A DNA stretch of 64,000 nt. It comes from Lachnospiraceae bacterium (GTDB lineage: Bacteria; Bacillota; Clostridia; Lachnospirales; Lachnospiraceae). The stretch is taken from contig JAEENO010000018.1 of NCBI GenBank assembly GCA_016283755.1, forward strand, positions 1 to 64,000. The letters run 5' to 3'. Shown piece after piece: positions 9,505 through 21,495 of the stretch; positions within the stretch are counted from its first letter, which is position 1; every line of letters starts with the position of its first letter. A program made the position numbers and the translations under genes. The notes under the pieces were generated by a model. That model saw nothing but the letters and a program-made list of their open reading frames with translations. It had not been told where the DNA came from and did not search any database.

Positions 9505-9705
9505 AGCATATGATTCAAGTTAAGTAAGCGCGTTAACGCAGCACTTAACGAATACAAGCAAGGATAGCTAGGAGCTCGAACTGTTTGAGCCGTCTCGCGA
9601 TATAAGGCGAGACGAGCGAGTTTCGAGCGACGAACGCGTGGTCATCCTTGCGCAGTATGAGTTTAGTGACGGAGTTACAGCGCGACGCAACTTGAATCCA
9701 TATAC
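9505..9705. repeat. Long imperfect inverted repeat (MITE-like or giant hairpin)
   Basis: GATTCAAGTT (9512-9521)/AACTTGAATC (9689-9698); nested CAAGGAT/ATCCTTG, GCTCGAACT/AGTTTCGAGC, CGTCTCGC/GCGAGACG. Confidence 0.75.
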
Positions 9706-9800
9706 AAACACCATATATAGTATAAAGATATGTATAAAATACAATAGATTTGATGATAGTAGATTGTTCTTGAAAAAGTACAAAATTTATAAAAAAACTC

Positions 9801-9829
9801 TTGCAACGCCCACTATATGCGTGTATAAT
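9801..9829 (+). promoter_or_regulatory. Sigma-A type promoter of S10 operon
   Basis: TTGCAA - 17 nt - TATAAT, with upstream A-tract. Confidence 0.8.
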
Positions 9830-9869
9830 CAATTCTGCTGTGACATGAGAGCTATGAAACGAAAGGTTG

Positions 9870-10033
9870 CTGCTACATGTTAAGAAGAAGCATATAGCGG
9901 GTTTTTTCGTGGAGCGAGTCATGTAAGAAACTGGCGACAAGTCACTGTACTTCATTAGAACGTCTACTATAGGTAGAAACAACGTGTGAAAGTCTTCGAC
10001 ACACACGGGAGAGTGTACAGTCACCGCTTGTCG
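9870..10033 (+). promoter_or_regulatory. Structured S10-operon leader RNA (candidate r-protein autoregulatory leader)
   Basis: Terminator-like hairpin CTGCTAcATG/CATaTAGCGG + GTTTTTT, then multibranch structure closed by GACAAG/CTTGTC and ACTGTAC/GTACAGT with two inner hairpins. Confidence 0.6.
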
Positions 10034-10074
10034 TACTGATATTTATTAAGTGCGAATAGGAGGCGACTTTTTTT

Positions 10075-10395
10075 ATGGCAAGTCAAGTAATGAGAATCAC
10101 ACTCAAGGCGTATGAGCATCAGTTAGTAGATGCATCCGCTAAGAAAATTATCGAAACTGTTAAGAAGACAGGTTCACAGGTATCAGGTCCGGTACCGCTC
10201 CCAACAAAGAGAGAGGTAGTTACAATCCTTAGATCTGTATTTGTTAACAAGGATTCAAGAGAGCAGTTCGAGCTCAAGACTCATAAGAGACTCATCGATA
10301 TCATTACACCAACACAGAAGACTGTTGATGCATTATCTAAGTTAGAGATGCCTGCAGGTGTGTATGTAGATATCAAGATGAAAGAAAAGAAATAG
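10075..10395 (+). CDS. rpsJ: 30S ribosomal protein S10
   Basis: Sequence and S10 operon position. Confidence 0.97.
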   Translation: MASQVMRITLKAYEHQLVDASAKKIIETVKKTGSQVSGPVPLPTKREVVTILRSVFVNKDSREQFELKTHKRLIDIITPTQKTVDALSKLEMPAGVYVDIKMKEKK

Positions 10396-10513
10396 GTAAA
10401 ATCCTGAAACTGGTTTAGTATAGAAGCAACTTAAAAAGTTCCACTTATACAGGCTCATGTTCTAGGATGAACGGATTATCCGTTCCGCTGTAGAGTAAAC
10501 AGGAGGTAGTAAA

Positions 10514-11191
10514 ATGAAGAAAGCAATTTTAGGAACAAAAGTCGGAATGACTCAGATCTTCAACGAAGACGGAGTACTCGTTCCGGTAACTGTATTGCAG
10601 GCAGGTCCTTGCGTAGTTACCCAGATCAAGACTGTTGAGAACGACGGTTACAGCGCAGTTCAGGTTGGATTCGCTGACAAGAAGGAAAAGGTAACAACAA
10701 AGGATGCCGCAGGCAAGAAGGAAATTAACCACAGAAACGGCGTTAACAAAGCTATGGCAGGTCACTTCAAGAAAGCAGGAGTTACTTCCAAGAGATTTGT
10801 TCGCGAGTTCAAGTTTGAGAACGCTGCTGATTACAAGTTAGCAGATGAGATTAAGGCAGATATCTTCGCAGTAGGCGATAAGGTTGATGCAACTGCAATC
10901 TCCAAAGGTAAGGGATTCCAGGGTGCAATCAAGAGATATGGTCAGCACAGAGGACCTATGGCACACGGTTCAAAGTTCCATCGTCATCAGGGTTCCAACG
11001 GCGCTTGCTCAAGTCCTTCCAGAATCTTCAAGGGTAAGGGAATGCCTGGACATATGGGTAGCGTAAAGGTTACAGTTCAGAACTTAGAGATCGTAAGAGT
11101 TGATGCAGAGAACAATCTTCTCTTAGTTAAGGGTTCTGTACCTGGACCAAAGAAATCTTTAGTAACAATCAAGGAATCTGTTAAGGCTTAA
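10514..11191 (+). CDS. rplC: 50S ribosomal protein L3
   Basis: [15 protein letters not shown]. Confidence 0.98.
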   Translation: MKKAILGTKVGMTQIFNEDGVLVPVTVLQAGPCVVTQIKTVENDGYSAVQVGFADKKEKVTTKDAAGKKEINHRNGVNKAMAGHFKKAGVTSKRFVREFKFENAADYKLADEIKADIFAVGDKVDATAISKGKGFQGAIKRYGQHRGPMAHGSKFHRHQGSNGACSSPSRIFKGKGMPGHMGSVKVTVQNLEIVRVDAENNLLLVKGSVPGPKKSLVTIKESVKA

Positions 11192-11220
11192 TCGCCGAGA
11201 CAGAAAGGAGGAACACTTAG

Positions 11221-11841
11221 ATGGCAAAAGTAACTGTTTATAATATGAAAGGCTCTGAAGTAGGAAGCCTTGAGCTTAACGATGCCGTATTCGGAGTAGA
11301 TGTTAACGAGCATCTTGTTCACATGGCAGTAGTTCAGCAGTTAGCAAACAACCGTCAGGGTACTCAGAAGGCTAAGACACGTGCCGAAGTTAGCGGTGGC
11401 GGAAGAAAGCCTTGGAGACAGAAGGGTACAGGACGTGCAAGACAGGGTTCAACAAGATCTCCTCAGTGGACACACGGTGGCGTAGTATTCGCTCCAACAC
11501 CAAGAGATTACACATTCAAGTTGAACAAGAAGGAAAAGAGAGCAGCATTAAAGTCTGCACTTACAGCAAAGGTTAACGATCAGAAATTCATCGTTCTTGA
11601 TGAGCTTAAGTTAGACGCAATCAAGACAAAGGAATTCCAGACAGTATTAAACAACCTTAAGGTTGAAGGCGCTTTGGTTGTATTAAATGATAATGACCAG
11701 AACGTAATTCTTTCTGCAAGAAACATTCCTGCAGTTAAGACAACACAGATCAACAGCTTAAACGTATTTGATGTTCTTAAGTATCAGAACGTTGTTACAA
11801 CAAAGGCAGCTGTTGCATCTATCGAGGAGGTGTATGCATAA
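11221..11841 (+). CDS. rplD: 50S ribosomal protein L4
   Basis: [25 protein letters not shown]. Confidence 0.98.
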   Translation: MAKVTVYNMKGSEVGSLELNDAVFGVDVNEHLVHMAVVQQLANNRQGTQKAKTRAEVSGGGRKPWRQKGTGRARQGSTRSPQWTHGGVVFAPTPRDYTFKLNKKEKRAALKSALTAKVNDQKFIVLDELKLDAIKTKEFQTVLNNLKVEGALVVLNDNDQNVILSARNIPAVKTTQINSLNVFDVLKYQNVVTTKAAVASIEEVYA

Positions 11842-12140
11842 TGGCAGCAATTAAATATTACGACGTAATCCTTAAACCGGTTATTACAGAGAAGAGTATG
11901 AATGCTATGAGCGAGAAGAAGTACACTTTCCTTGTTCATCCGGAAGCAAATAAGACAATGATCAAAGAAGCCGTAGAGAAGATGTTTGACGGTACTAAGG
12001 TAGCATCCGTTAACACAATCAATCTTGACGGAAAGACCAAGAGACGTGGTTTGACATACGGCAAGACAGCAAAGACGAAGAAAGCAATCGTTCAGTTAAC
12101 AGAAGACAGCAAAGAGATTGAAATCTTCGCAGGATTATAA
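11841..12140 (+). CDS. rplW: 50S ribosomal protein L23
   Basis: [12 protein letters not shown]; operon order. Confidence 0.97.
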   Translation: MAAIKYYDVILKPVITEKSMNAMSEKKYTFLVHPEANKTMIKEAVEKMFDGTKVASVNTINLDGKTKRRGLTYGKTAKTKKAIVQLTEDSKEIEIFAGL

Positions 12141-12206
12141 TCCATTAAAAGTTATGTGTCATGAATACGCGACACGATATTAAGACGTATTGAAAGGAGA
12201 ACTAAA

Positions 12207-13049
12207 ATGGGAATTAAGACATATACCCCATATACACCTTCAAGAAGAAACATGACAGGTTCTGACTTCACAGAGATTACAAAGTCAACACCTGAGAAGT
12301 CCTTAACAGTTTCTTTAAAGAAGAATGCCGGCCGTAACAACCAGGGTAAGATAACAGTTAGACATCACGGCGGCGGAAGCAGAAGAAAATACAGAATCAT
12401 TGATTTCAAGAGAAATAAAGACGGTATCGTAGCAACAGTAATGTCAATCGAATACGATCCGAACAGAACAGCAAATATCGCACTTATCTGCTATGCAGAC
12501 GGCGTTAAGAGCTACATCTTAGCACCTGAAGGATTAAAGGTAGGCGATAAGCTCATGAACGGACCTGAGGCAGAAGTTAGAATCGGAAATTGTCTTCCGT
12601 TAGAGAAGATTCCGGTTGGTGCCGAGATCCACAACATCGAGTTATATGCAGGCAAGGGCGGACAGTTAGTACGTTCAGCAGGCCTTGCAGCACAGTTAAT
12701 GGCTAAGGAAGGCAAGTATGCAACACTTAGACTTCCATCAGGCGAAATGAGAATGGTTCCTCTTAATTGCCGCGCTACAGTAGGTATCATCGGCAACGGA
12801 GAGCACAGCCTTGTTAAGATCGGTAAAGCAGGACGTAAGCGTAACATGGGTATTCGTCCGACAGTCCGTGGTTCCGTTATGAACCCTAATGACCATCCAC
12901 ACGGTGGTGGTGAAGGACGCGCACCTGTAGGTCGTCCTGGTCCATGTACTCCTTGGGGCAAGCCTGCTCTTGGATTAAAGACCAGAAAGAAGAACAAGCA
13001 GTCTAATAAGCTTATCGTAAGACGTAGAGACGGTAAGGCAGCGAAGTAA
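12207..13049 (+). CDS. rplB: 50S ribosomal protein L2
   Basis: [34 protein letters not shown]. Confidence 0.98.
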   Translation: MGIKTYTPYTPSRRNMTGSDFTEITKSTPEKSLTVSLKKNAGRNNQGKITVRHHGGGSRRKYRIIDFKRNKDGIVATVMSIEYDPNRTANIALICYADGVKSYILAPEGLKVGDKLMNGPEAEVRIGNCLPLEKIPVGAEIHNIELYAGKGGQLVRSAGLAAQLMAKEGKYATLRLPSGEMRMVPLNCRATVGIIGNGEHSLVKIGKAGRKRNMGIRPTVRGSVMNPNDHPHGGGEGRAPVGRPGPCTPWGKPALGLKTRKKNKQSNKLIVRRRDGKAAK

Positions 13050-13065
13050 TTAAGGAGGAAGAAAC

Positions 13066-13347
13066 ATGGCACGTTCATTAAAAAAAGGACCATTTGCAGA
13101 CAAGAGCTTACTTAAGAAAGTAGACGCTATGAACGCATCAGGTGACAAGTCGGTAATCAAGACCTGGTCCCGTCGTTCTACAATCTTCCCTCAGATGGTT
13201 GGACTTACAATCGCAGTACATGACGGTAGAAAGCATGTACCGGTATATGTAACAGAAGATATGGTTGGCCACAAGCTCGGCGAGTTTGTTGCAACAAGAA
13301 CTTTCAAAGGACATGGCAAGGACGAGAAGAAGTCCGGCGTTCGTTAA
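13066..13347 (+). CDS. rpsS: 30S ribosomal protein S19
   Basis: [16 protein letters not shown]. Confidence 0.98.
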   Translation: MARSLKKGPFADKSLLKKVDAMNASGDKSVIKTWSRRSTIFPQMVGLTIAVHDGRKHVPVYVTEDMVGHKLGEFVATRTFKGHGKDEKKSGVR

Positions 13348-13377
13348 TAGAGATTAGTAGAAAGGAGGTTTTTACCA

Positions 13378-13764
13378 ATGGCTAAAGGACATAGAGCCCA
13401 GATTAAGAGAGAGAGAAATGCAGTTAAGGATACACGCCCATCGGCAAAGTTATCTTATGCAAGAATTCCTACTCAGAAGGCATGCTTCGTTTTAGATGCT
13501 ATCCGTGGTAAAGACGTAGAGACAGCACTTGGTATCTTAGCTTATAACCCAAGATATGCTTCAAGTGTTATAGAGAAGTTATTAAAGTCAGCAGTTGCTA
13601 ACGCTGAGAACAATAATGGTTTAAAGGCAGAGAATCTTTATGTAGAGGAGTGCTTTGCTAACAAAGCTCCGACAATGAAGAGAATCAGATGTAGAGCACG
13701 CGGCAGCGCTAACAGAATTGAGAAGAAGATGAGCCACATTACAGTAGTGCTCAACGAAAGATAA
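13378..13764 (+). CDS. rplV: 50S ribosomal protein L22
   Basis: Operon position; [20 protein letters not shown]. Confidence 0.97.
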   Translation: MAKGHRAQIKRERNAVKDTRPSAKLSYARIPTQKACFVLDAIRGKDVETALGILAYNPRYASSVIEKLLKSAVANAENNNGLKAENLYVEECFANKAPTMKRIRCRARGSANRIEKKMSHITVVLNER

Positions 13765-13774
13765 GGAGGCCAAT

Positions 13775-14431
13775 ATGGGACAGAAAGTTAATCCTCATGG
13801 ATTAAGAGTCGGAGTAATCAAGGATTGGGACTCTAAGTGGTATGCTGAAGGCGAGTTCGCTGATTACTTAGTTGAAGATTATAACATAAGAAAGTTTCTT
13901 AAGAAGAAATTATATAACGCAGGTGTTTCCAAGATTGAAATCGAGAGAACAACTGATAGAGTTAAGGTTTCTGTATTCACTGCTAAGCCGGGCGTAGTTA
14001 TCGGTAAGGGCGGTGCAGAGATCGAGAAGATTAAGGCTGATATCCAGAAGTTTACAGACAAGAAGTTACTTGTAGACATCAAGGAAATCAAGAAGCCTGA
14101 TAAGGATGCTCAGTTAGTAGCTGAGAACATCGCACTTCAGTTAGAGAACCGTGTATCTTTCCGTAGAGCAATGAAGTCTTGCATGGGAAGATCAAGAAAA
14201 GCAGGAGCATTGGGAATTAAGGCAGCTTGTTCAGGTCGTCTCGGCGGCGCTGATATGGCTCGTACAGAGTTCTACACAGATGGAACTATCCCGCTTCAGA
14301 CATTAAGAGCTGATATCGATTATGGATTCGCAGAGGCAGATACAACATACGGCAAGGTTGGCGTAAAGGTATGGATCTACAAGGGCGAAGTCCTTCCAAA
14401 AAAGGCAGCTAAGGAAGGGAGAGATGACTAA
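13775..14431 (+). CDS. rpsC: 30S ribosomal protein S3
   Basis: [18 protein letters not shown]. Confidence 0.98.
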   Translation: MGQKVNPHGLRVGVIKDWDSKWYAEGEFADYLVEDYNIRKFLKKKLYNAGVSKIEIERTTDRVKVSVFTAKPGVVIGKGGAEIEKIKADIQKFTDKKLLVDIKEIKKPDKDAQLVAENIALQLENRVSFRRAMKSCMGRSRKAGALGIKAACSGRLGGADMARTEFYTDGTIPLQTLRADIDYGFAEADTTYGKVGVKVWIYKGEVLPKKAAKEGRDD

Positions 14432-14868
14432 TGTTAATGCCAAAGAGAGTTAAACGCCGTAAACAGTTCCGTGGCACAATGACAGGAAAGGCGTTAAGAG
14501 GAAATAAGATCAGCAATGGTGAATATGGTATTGTTGCTACAGAACCTTGCTGGATTAAGTCAAACCAGATAGAAGCAGCCCGTATCGCTATGACACGTCA
14601 CATTAAGCGTGGTGGTAAGGTATGGATTAAGATTTTCCCTGATAAGCCTGTTACAGCTAAGCCGGCTGAAACTCGAATGGGTTCAGGAAAAGGTGCTACA
14701 GAATATTGGGTAGCAGTAGTTAAGCCTGGTCGTGTATTATTCGAGATCGCAGGTGTTCAGGAAGACGTTGCAAGAGAAGCACTCCGTCTTGCTACACACA
14801 AGTTACCTTGTAAGTGCAAGATCGTTTCACGTGCAGACTTAGAAGGCGGTGAATCAAATGAAGAGTAG
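14431..14868 (+). CDS. rplP: 50S ribosomal protein L16
   Basis: [15 protein letters not shown]. Confidence 0.98.
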   Translation: MLMPKRVKRRKQFRGTMTGKALRGNKISNGEYGIVATEPCWIKSNQIEAARIAMTRHIKRGGKVWIKIFPDKPVTAKPAETRMGSGKGATEYWVAVVKPGRVLFEIAGVQEDVAREALRLATHKLPCKCKIVSRADLEGGESNEE

Positions 14869-15061
14869 TAAATATGTAGAAGATTTAAAGGCAAAGAATG
14901 TAACTGAGTTACAGGAAGATTTAACAACAGCAAAGAAGGAACTTTTCAATTTAAGATTCCAGAATGCTACGAATCAGCTTGACAATACCGGTAGAATTAA
15001 AGAGGTTAGAAAGAATATCGCAAGAATTCAGACCGTAATTACTGAGAAGTGTCAGCAGTAA
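14858..15061 (+). CDS. rpmC: 50S ribosomal protein L29
   Basis: [34 protein letters not shown] 14858. Confidence 0.96.
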   Translation: MKSSKYVEDLKAKNVTELQEDLTTAKKELFNLRFQNATNQLDNTGRIKEVRKNIARIQTVITEKCQQ

Positions 15062-15085
15062 TACCGATAGGAAGGAGTACTAATC

Positions 15086-15340
15086 GTGGATAGAAATTTA
15101 AGAAAAACACGTGTGGGTATCGTTGTCAGCAACAAGATGGATAAGACAATCACAGTTGCAGTTCGTGATAACGTTAAGCACCCATTATACGGCAAGATCG
15201 TAAAGAAGACATATAAGTTAAAAGCACATGACGAAGAGAACACCTGCAATATCGGTGACACCGTTAAGGTTATGGAGACAAGACCATTATCTAAGGATAA
15301 GAGATGGAGACTTGTTGAAGTCATGGAAAGAGCGAAATAA
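15086..15340 (+). CDS. rpsQ: 30S ribosomal protein S17
   Basis: [16 protein letters not shown]. Confidence 0.97.
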   Translation: MDRNLRKTRVGIVVSNKMDKTITVAVRDNVKHPLYGKIVKKTYKLKAHDEENTCNIGDTVKVMETRPLSKDKRWRLVEVMERAK

Positions 15341-15358
15341 TTAAAGGAGGCTACATAC

Positions 15359-15727
15359 ATGATTCAGTCAGAAAGTAGATTGAAAGTAGCCGATAACACC
15401 GGCGCAAAGGAAATCCTTTGCATTCGTGTAAACGGCGGTTCAGTTAGAAGATATGCCAATATAGGCGATGTAATTACTGCTACGGTCAAAGATGCAACAC
15501 CAGGCGGAGTTGTTAAGAAGGGCGACGTAGTTAAGGCAGTTGTTGTACGTACAGTTAAGGGCGTTCGTCGTAAAGACGGTTCTTACATTAAGTTTGATGA
15601 AAATGCTGCAGTTATCATTAAAGATGATAAAACCCCTAGAGGAACTCGTATTTTTGGGCCTGTAGCCAGAGAGCTTCGTGATAAGCAGTTTATGAAGATT
15701 GTATCACTTGCTCCGGAAGTATTATAG
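15359..15727 (+). CDS. rplN: 50S ribosomal protein L14
   Basis: [18 protein letters not shown]. Confidence 0.98.
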   Translation: MIQSESRLKVADNTGAKEILCIRVNGGSVRRYANIGDVITATVKDATPGGVVKKGDVVKAVVVRTVKGVRRKDGSYIKFDENAAVIIKDDKTPRGTRIFGPVARELRDKQFMKIVSLAPEVL

Positions 15728-15737
15728 GAGGTGCAGG

Positions 15738-16043
15738 ATGTTAAAGATCAAGAAGGGCGATACAGTTAAGGTTATCGCAGGAAAAGACAGAGACAAGACC
15801 GGCAAAGTTATTTCCATCGATCGCAAGAACAACAGAGTTACCGTTGAGGGAATCAACATGGTAAAGAAGCATATGAAGCCTAGCATGGCTAATCAGGAAG
15901 GTGGAATCGTTTCCCAGGAAGGTTCTATCGATATTTCCAACGTTATGTTAGTTCATGATGGACAGCCTACAAGAGTAGGATTCAAGATGGACGGAGATAA
16001 GAAAGTTCGTTACGCAAAGTCCACCGGCGAAGTAATTGACTAA
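15738..16043 (+). CDS. rplX: 50S ribosomal protein L24
   Basis: [23 protein letters not shown] 15738. Confidence 0.97.
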   Translation: MLKIKKGDTVKVIAGKDRDKTGKVISIDRKNNRVTVEGINMVKKHMKPSMANQEGGIVSQEGSIDISNVMLVHDGQPTRVGFKMDGDKKVRYAKSTGEVID

Positions 16044-16067
16044 TAATGTTAAGGAGGACACATAGTT

Positions 16068-16607
16068 TTGAGTAGACTTAAAGAACAGTACCAGAACGAG
16101 ATCGTAAAGAACATGATCGATAAGTTCGGTTACAAGAATATTATGCAGGTACCAAAGCTCGATAAGGTTGTTATCAACATGGGTGTTGGTGAAGCAAAAG
16201 AAAACGCTAAGTTATTGGAAGCAGCTATGAACGACCTTGAGATTATTGCAGGTCAGAAGCCGGTTGCTACCAAGGCTAAGAATTCCGTAGCTAACTTCAA
16301 GATTAGAGAAGGTATGGCAATCGGATGTAAGGTTACATTAAGAGGCGAGAAGATGTATGAGTTCGTTGATCGTTTAATCAACCTCGCACTTCCGCGTGTA
16401 CGTGACTTCCGTGGTGTTAATCCTAACGCTTTTGACGGAAGAGGAAATTATGCACTTGGTATCAAGGAGCAGTTAATCTTCCCTGAAATCGAGTACGATA
16501 AGGTAGACAAGGTTCGTGGTATGGATATCATCTTCGTTACCACAGCTAAGACAGATGAAGAAGCACGTGAGTTATTGACACAGTTCAATATGCCGTTTGC
16601 TAAATAA
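16068..16607 (+). CDS. rplE: 50S ribosomal protein L5
   Basis: TTG start; L5 sequence and operon order. Confidence 0.97.
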   Translation: MSRLKEQYQNEIVKNMIDKFGYKNIMQVPKLDKVVINMGVGEAKENAKLLEAAMNDLEIIAGQKPVATKAKNSVANFKIREGMAIGCKVTLRGEKMYEFVDRLINLALPRVRDFRGVNPNAFDGRGNYALGIKEQLIFPEIEYDKVDKVRGMDIIFVTTAKTDEEARELLTQFNMPFAK

Positions 16608-16624
16608 GCAGGAAGGAATTAATC

Positions 16625-16810
16625 ATGGCAAAAACAGCAATGAAAGTAAAGCAGCAGCGTAAGCAGAAGTTCTCTACAAGAGAATACAATCGCTGCAGAA
16701 TTTGTGGTCGTCCACATGCATATTTAAGAAAATACGGAATTTGCAGAATTTGTTTCCGTGAATTAGCTTATAAGGGACAGATCCCGGGAGTTAAGAAGGC
16801 AAGCTGGTAA
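16625..16810 (+). CDS. rpsZ: 30S ribosomal protein S14 type Z (zinc-binding)
   Basis: [25 protein letters not shown]. Confidence 0.97.
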   Translation: MAKTAMKVKQQRKQKFSTREYNRCRICGRPHAYLRKYGICRICFRELAYKGQIPGVKKASW

Positions 16811-16857
16811 AAAGCTTGAACCCTTAACACATCCCCAACATATAGGAGGAAATATAA

Positions 16858-17262
16858 ATGATTACAACAAGTGATCCAATTGCAGATATGCTTACAAGAA
16901 TCCGTAATGCAAATACTGCAAAGCATGATACAGTTGAAGTTCCGGCATCAAAGATTAAGATCGCCATCGCTGATATCCTTGTTAACGAAGGATACATCGC
17001 TAAGTATGACCTTGTTGATGACGGCAGCTTTAAGAACCTTCTTATCACATTAAAGTATGGTGCAGATAAGAATGAAAAGATTATTACAGGAATCAAGAGA
17101 ATCTCAAAGCCTGGTCTTCGTGTATATGCAGGCAAAGACGAGCTTCCTAGAGTTCTTGGCGGATTAGGTATCGCAATCCTTTCAACAAACCAGGGTGTTA
17201 TCACTGATAAGGAAGCAAGAAAGCTTCAGGTCGGTGGAGAAGTACTTGCGTTTGTTTGGTAA
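16858..17262 (+). CDS. rpsH: 30S ribosomal protein S8
   Basis: [14 protein letters not shown]. Confidence 0.97.
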   Translation: MITTSDPIADMLTRIRNANTAKHDTVEVPASKIKIAIADILVNEGYIAKYDLVDDGSFKNLLITLKYGADKNEKIITGIKRISKPGLRVYAGKDELPRVLGGLGIAILSTNQGVITDKEARKLQVGGEVLAFVW

Positions 17263-17326
17263 TTAGATACGTTAGTTTAGTAAATACAGATAAAATATTG
17301 TTTAAAGAATTATAGGAGGTACGGGC

Positions 17327-17866
17327 ATGTCACGTATAGGAAGAATGCCAATCGCAATCCCGGCAGGCGTTACTGTTACGATTGCAGAAAATAATCATGT
17401 GACTGTTAAGGGACCTAAGGGAACCTTAGAGAGAGCACTCCCTGTAGAGATGGAGATTAAGCTCGAAGGAACAGAAGTTACTGTAACAAGACCGAACGAT
17501 TTAAAGAGAATGAAGTCTTTACACGGACTTACAAGAACTCTTATCAACAACATGGTTGTAGGTGTTACAGAAGGATATCAGAAGGAGCTTGAAGTTAACG
17601 GTGTTGGTTACAGAGCAGCAAAGTCAGGCAACAAGCTTACATTAAACTTAGGATATTCACACCCTGTAGAGATGATCGATCCTGAAGGAATCGAGACATC
17701 TGTAGACGGTAACAAGATTATCGTTAAGGGTATAGATAAAGAAAAGGTTGGCCAGTTTGCGGCTGAGATCAGAGAGAAGAGAGCTCCTGAACCTTATAAG
17801 GGCAAGGGAATCAAGTATACTACTGAGACTATCAGACGTAAAGTTGGTAAGACCGGTAAGAAGTAA
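17327..17866 (+). CDS. rplF: 50S ribosomal protein L6
   Basis: [26 protein letters not shown]. Confidence 0.98.
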   Translation: MSRIGRMPIAIPAGVTVTIAENNHVTVKGPKGTLERALPVEMEIKLEGTEVTVTRPNDLKRMKSLHGLTRTLINNMVVGVTEGYQKELEVNGVGYRAAKSGNKLTLNLGYSHPVEMIDPEGIETSVDGNKIIVKGIDKEKVGQFAAEIREKRAPEPYKGKGIKYTTETIRRKVGKTGKK

Positions 17867-17885
17867 GTAAAGGAGAGTACGAGAA

Positions 17886-18254
17886 ATGGTTGGAAAGAAA
17901 TCAAGAACTTTAGTTCGTGAAGATAAGCATAGAAGAGTACGTAATCGTTTCGCAGGTACAGCTGAAAGACCTCGTCTTGCAGTATTCAGAAGTAACGATC
18001 ATATGTATGCTCAGATTATCGACGACACTGTAGGTAACACTCTTTGCTCTGCTTCTACCTTAGAGAAGGATATCAAGTCCGGTCTCGATAAGACCAATAA
18101 CGTAGAAGCTGCTGCAGCAGTTGGTACAGCTGTTGCTAAGAAGGCTTTAGAGAAGGGTATTAAAGAAGTTGTCTTCGATAGAGGCGGATTCAAATATGAC
18201 GGAAAAGTCAAGGCACTTGCAGAAGCTGCAAGAGAAGCCGGACTTACATTCTAG
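17886..18254 (+). CDS. rplR: 50S ribosomal protein L18
   Basis: [31 protein letters not shown]. Confidence 0.97.
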   Translation: MVGKKSRTLVREDKHRRVRNRFAGTAERPRLAVFRSNDHMYAQIIDDTVGNTLCSASTLEKDIKSGLDKTNNVEAAAAVGTAVAKKALEKGIKEVVFDRGGFKYDGKVKALAEAAREAGLTF

Positions 18255-18272
18255 CAAGGAGGAAACGAGTAC

Positions 18273-18779
18273 ATGAAGCGTACAAACATTGATACAAGAG
18301 AGCTTGAAATTGAAGATATTTCCTTTATCAAGCCTGTTACCAAGGTTGTTAAGGGTGGTAATATTAGAAGATTTTCAGCTTTAGTAGTTGTAGGTGACAA
18401 GAATGGTCATGTAGGCGTTGGCCTTGGTAAAGCTAAGGAAGTTCCGGAAGCTATCCGTAAGGGCAAGGAAGACGCATTAAAGAATATGATCGAGGTTAGA
18501 CTCGATGAGAACAATAGTATTCCACACGATATTACCGGAAAGAATACCGGAGCATCAGTGTTATTAAAGAGAGCACCTCAAGGTACCGGTGTTATCGCAG
18601 GTGGTCCTGCACGTGCCGTATGCGAGCTTGCAGGTATCAAGAACATCCGTACCAAGTCTTTGGGATCAAATAACAAGAGAAACGTAGTACTTGCTACTAT
18701 CGATGCTCTTAGCCAGTTAAAGGGACCTGAAGAGGTTGCAAAACTCCGCGGTAAGTCTGTTGAAGAAGTACTGGGTTAA
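18273..18779 (+). CDS. rpsE: 30S ribosomal protein S5
   Basis: [23 protein letters not shown]. Confidence 0.98.
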   Translation: MKRTNIDTRELEIEDISFIKPVTKVVKGGNIRRFSALVVVGDKNGHVGVGLGKAKEVPEAIRKGKEDALKNMIEVRLDENNSIPHDITGKNTGASVLLKRAPQGTGVIAGGPARAVCELAGIKNIRTKSLGSNNKRNVVLATIDALSQLKGPEEVAKLRGKSVEEVLG

Positions 18780-18793
18780 GGAGGTAATTTAAG

Positions 18794-18976
18794 ATGGCAA
18801 AGACATTAAAGATAACACTTGTTAAATCTCCAATCGGAGCAGTACCGAAGAATAAGAAGACAGTTGAAGCACTCGGTTTAAGAAAGCTTCATCAGACAGT
18901 TGAAATGCCTGATAACGAGGCAGTTCGCGGTATGATTCATAAGGTACAGCATTTAGTAAAAGTTGAGGAAAATTAA
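18794..18976 (+). CDS. rpmD: 50S ribosomal protein L30
   Basis: Size, sequence and position. Confidence 0.96.
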   Translation: MAKTLKITLVKSPIGAVPKNKKTVEALGLRKLHQTVEMPDNEAVRGMIHKVQHLVKVEEN

Positions 18977-19000
18977 AATAAGATAGGAGGTGTCACAAAG

Positions 19001-19441
19001 ATGGATTTATCAAATTTAAGACCTGCTGATGGTTCTAAGCACAGTGATAATTTCAGAAGAGGACGTGGACACGGTTCAGGAAACGGTAAGACAGCCGGTA
19101 AGGGACACAAGGGACAGAAAGCTCGTTCCGGAGCTCCGAGACTCGGTTTCGAAGGTGGCCAGATGCCATTATTCAGACGTATTCCAAAGAGAGGATTTAA
19201 GAATAGAAATACTTTAACAATCGTAGGCATTAACGTATCCGCATTAGAAGTATTTGATAATGGTACAGAAGTTAATGTAGAAGCATTAATGGAGAAGGGT
19301 ATCATTAAGAATCCAAGAGATGGTGTTAAGATTCTTGGAAACGGAGAATTAACCAAAAAGCTTACCGTTAAGGCAAATGCATTCTCAGAGGGTGCTAAAG
19401 CTAAGATCGAAGCTGCTGGTGGAAGCATCGAGGTGATCTAA
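19001..19441 (+). CDS. rplO: 50S ribosomal protein L15
   Basis: [24 protein letters not shown]. Confidence 0.97.
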   Translation: MDLSNLRPADGSKHSDNFRRGRGHGSGNGKTAGKGHKGQKARSGAPRLGFEGGQMPLFRRIPKRGFKNRNTLTIVGINVSALEVFDNGTEVNVEALMEKGIIKNPRDGVKILGNGELTKKLTVKANAFSEGAKAKIEAAGGSIEVI

Positions 19442-20760
19442 TGTTTGAGACACTTACAGGCGCTTTTAAAATCAAGGAATTAAGAAAAAAGATATTTTTT
19501 ACATTTTTGATGCTTGTAGTAATCCGTGTTGGTTCACAGATTCCGCTTCCGGGCGTTAACGGTGAATTATTCCAGGAATGGTTTAAGAGTCTTGCAAATG
19601 ACTCCTTCGGATTCTTAAGCGCAATTACAGGTGGTTCATTCGAGAAGATGTCCATCTTCGCATTAAGCATCACACCATACATCACATCATCCATTATTAT
19701 TCAGCTTCTTACCATTGCAATACCTGCACTTGGTGAGTTACAGCAGGATGGTGAAGATGGTAGAAAGAAACTCGCTGCACTTACACGTTATACAACCGTT
19801 GGTCTCGCAGTTATCGAGTCAGTCGCAATGACAATTGGTTTCTCAAGATCAGGTTACTTAACATCTGACAGCTTTTTCGTATATGCAACGATTATCATCG
19901 GACTTACAGCAGGTTCTGCAGTACTTATGTGGATCGGCGAGAGAATTACAGAGCATGGTGTTGGAAACGGTATCTCAGTAGTACTCGTTATCAACATTAT
20001 CTCAAGAATTCCTAGCGACATTATGAGTCTTAAGACAAAGTTCGTTGAAGGCAAGAATATCGGTAATGCACTTCTTGCAATTGCTATTATCCTTGCAGTA
20101 ATCCTTGCGACAGTAGTACTCGTTATCCTTTTACAGGATGCACAGAGAATCATCCCTGTACAGCAGAGTAGAAAGATGGCAGGTCAGGCCTCATTTGCAG
20201 GCGCTGCATCTTCTTCAATCCCGTTAAAGGTTAACACTTCGGGTGTTATCCCGGTAATCTTCGCTCAGTCACTTATGACTACACCTGTTGTTATTGCATC
20301 ACTTGTAGGCAAGTCTGAGGGAACAGGTTTCTGGTATGATGTACTTCGCGGACTTTCCGAGCACAACTGGTGCAAGTTAAGCCAGCCTAAGTACACATGG
20401 GGATTACTCCTTTATATTGTACTTATAGTTGCTTTTGCTTACTTCTATACGCAGATTACATTCAATCCTTTAGAAGTAGCCAATAACTTAAAGAAGAGCG
20501 GTGGTTTCATCCCTGGTATCAGACCGGGTGAACCGACAAGCACTTATCTTGCGGATGTATTAAAGTACATCGTATTCATCGGTGCTGTTGGACTTATCAT
20601 CGTATCTGTAATCCCAATCTTCTTCAACGGTATCTTTAATGCGAGCGTTTCCTTCGGTGGAACCTCACTTATCATTATCGTCGGAGTTGTCATTGAGACA
20701 TTAAATCAGATCGAAGCTCAGATGAGAACACGTAACTATAAGGGCTTTTTAAAGAACTAA
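19441..20760 (+). CDS. secY: Preprotein translocase subunit SecY
   Basis: SecY signature regions, about 10 TM segments, operon position. Confidence 0.98.
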   Translation: MFETLTGAFKIKELRKKIFFTFLMLVVIRVGSQIPLPGVNGELFQEWFKSLANDSFGFLSAITGGSFEKMSIFALSITPYITSSIIIQLLTIAIPALGELQQDGEDGRKKLAALTRYTTVGLAVIESVAMTIGFSRSGYLTSDSFFVYATIIIGLTAGSAVLMWIGERITEHGVGNGISVVLVINIISRIPSDIMSLKTKFVEGKNIGNALLAIAIILAVILATVVLVILLQDAQRIIPVQQSRKMAGQASFAGAASSSIPLKVNTSGVIPVIFAQSLMTTPVVIASLVGKSEGTGFWYDVLRGLSEHNWCKLSQPKYTWGLLLYIVLIVAFAYFYTQITFNPLEVANNLKKSGGFIPGIRPGEPTSTYLADVLKYIVFIGAVGLIIVSVIPIFFNGIFNASVSFGGTSLIIIVGVVIETLNQIEAQMRTRNYKGFLKN

Positions 20761-20773
20761 TTGAATTTATAAT

Positions 20774-20824
20774 AAAACAGCGGCTCGAACACCGGTATAG
20801 GTATTCGAGCTAACGCTGTTTTCG
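20774..20824 (+). terminator. Hairpin between secY and adk (partial terminator/attenuator)
   Basis: AAAACAGCG-GCTCGAA ... TTCGAGC-taa-CGCTGTTTT. Confidence 0.5.
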
Positions 20825-20835
20825 TAAGATATTAA

Positions 20836-21492
<657 letters not shown>

Positions 21493-21495
21493 TCG

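Noticed and set aside
9545-10024. 159-aa minus-strand ORF (and 9568..9783) over the S10 upstream region
   Set aside because: Lies across the inverted-repeat element, S10 promoter and leader; no protein-like composition or RBS; explained by non-coding structure.
12512-13093. 193-aa minus-strand ORF
   Set aside because: Antisense to rplB/rpsS; mirror of conserved codon pattern, no independent support.
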